Source of the DNA: Peptoniphilus duerdenii ATCC BAA-1640
GTDB lineage: Bacteria; Bacillota; Clostridia; Tissierellales; Peptoniphilaceae
Length of the DNA: 64,000 nucleotides
Direction: 5' to 3'
NCBI RefSeq assembly: GCF_000146345.1
Contig: NZ_GL397071.1
Span: 349,604 to 413,603 of the forward strand
In this document: piece after piece, positions 63,466 through 64,000 of the stretch
How the letters are laid out: each line of letters begins with the position of its first letter
Position numbering within the stretch: position 1 is the stretch's first letter
Position numbers and translations under genes: made by a program
Notes under the pieces: model-generated
Told to the model about the DNA's origin: nothing
The model's input: only the letters and a program-made list of their open reading frames with translations
Databases searched by the model: none

Positions 63466-64000
63466 GCAGTGGTAGCAACCTGCTTCCATAAATCTTGACA
63501 CTAAATTATATTTATTTAGGCGTTAGCCGTAAAACAACAATTCCTGCTATTCACACCCGTAGCGGAAGCAATCTGCTTCCATAAGCCATGATACTAAATT
63601 ATCTTTCCTCAGGCGTTAGCCGTAGAACAACCATTCCTACTATTCACACCTGTAGCGGAACCTTCCAGGTTCCACAGCCGAGAGGCTCTGCACAAGCAAA
63701 CTCTTTTGATTCACAGAATTTCTAGAGGTCTGTCTCTATGGATTGTCATCCTGAGCGGAAAAGGCGTAGCCTTTGAAGTCGAAGGATCTGACCTATATTT
63801 AACCTATATAAGGCAAAAATAATAAATCTAAATAAATATCTTTAACATAACCTAACAAAATTCTTTCTCCTTCCAATTTTTTTTTACGAGCATGGCAGTC
63901 GAGTTCTGCAAATCAGCCTTCATTTCATTCGGCTTCTTTGGAACTCTTTGCATAAGACCTGCAACGAAATCGAAGATTTCGGCTAGGGCTTTAACGGAGG
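63466..64000. repeat. Repeat island 3, cut by the window end
   Basis: Module C occurs three times in tandem with a 92-93 bp period, starting at 63467, 63559 and 63652. Module B is at 63744-63790 and module A at 63894-63995. To the left of A, 63861-63890 is the reverse complement of 23946-23976, so this may be the end of a larger element. No gene is seen. Confidence 0.82.
63467..63690 (+). repeat. Tandem copies of two-hairpin module C
   Basis: Each unit has GGAAGCA-N3-TGCTTCC, a conserved ATACTAAATTAT spacer and AGGCGTTAGCCG. In the third unit the first stem is GGAACCT-N3-AGGTTCC: both arms have changed together. Confidence 0.82.

Overview
The window is about 64 kb of AT-rich Gram-positive DNA from the replication-origin region of a bacterial chromosome. 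Strong Shine-Dalgarno (SD) sites, a CIRCE-controlled groESL, Rex, a UraA/AgcS/SNF-type transporter set, superoxide reductase and a SigB/SigF-type sigma module suggest an anaerobic Firmicute, probably of the Tissierellia/Peptoniphilaceae kind (Gram-positive anaerobic cocci). The genus assignment is inference; no rRNA lies in the window.

Layout. At 61-9688 (minus strand) lie dnaA, then a tightly packed run dnaN, yaaA, recF, gyrB, gyrA, a STAS protein, an anti-sigma-like protein and a sigma factor. DnaA boxes fill the spacers on both sides of dnaA (8.2-8.34 kb and 9.69-10.07 kb), so this is oriC. At 10.1-12.4 kb the rpmH-rnpA-yidD-yidC-jag block sits next to oriC but is transcribed towards it. 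Its usual partners mnmE-mnmG-rsmG-parA-parB lie about 42 kb away at 54-61 kb on the plus strand. Between the two are: a TetR/MMPL/secreted heptad-repeat operon (12.6-17.7 kb); uracil, SNF-type and alanine transporters (18.3-22.6 kb); a 1.5 kb repeat island (22.6-24.1 kb); proC, chrA pair, msrB, a lone relB-type antitoxin and an ABC-F gene (24.1-29.7 kb); rex, a lipoprotein, an OGG1-type glycosylase and a DUF554 protein (29.9-33.0 kb); a single-chain PurD-PurL fusion (33.3-38.1 kb); groESL (38.4-40.3 kb); RNase H1, dCMP deaminase, MscL and a Nudix gene (40.5-42.6 kb); a 3D/G5 cell-wall protein, a YfjL-like protein and superoxide reductase (42.9-45.3 kb); a two-component/ABC cassette (45.5-50.2 kb); and class I ribonucleotide reductase (50.2-53.8 kb). 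After parB come a PhzF-family gene, a small membrane protein and a class V aminotransferase.

Three intergenic islands (22.66-24.05, 58.04-59.06 and 63.47-64.00 kb) carry a shared vocabulary of short hairpin modules. These include an 18-bp palindrome with eight compact copies in 1 kb upstream of parA plus one expanded copy, a two-hairpin module of about 72 nt in tandem, a CCCTGAGCG-type element, a roughly 98-bp element found inserted in the latter, and long foldbacks. Variants show compensatory stem changes. No transposase is present, so the set resembles BIME/MITE-type mosaics. Other unusual points are a cluster of DnaA boxes between convergent genes at 27.8 kb, the PurD-PurL fusion, a degenerate anti-sigma protein in the gyrase operon, an SD site buried in a terminator-like hairpin at 19.65 kb, and a probably leaderless glycosylase mRNA.

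All coordinates and motif matches were read by eye; no database search was run.
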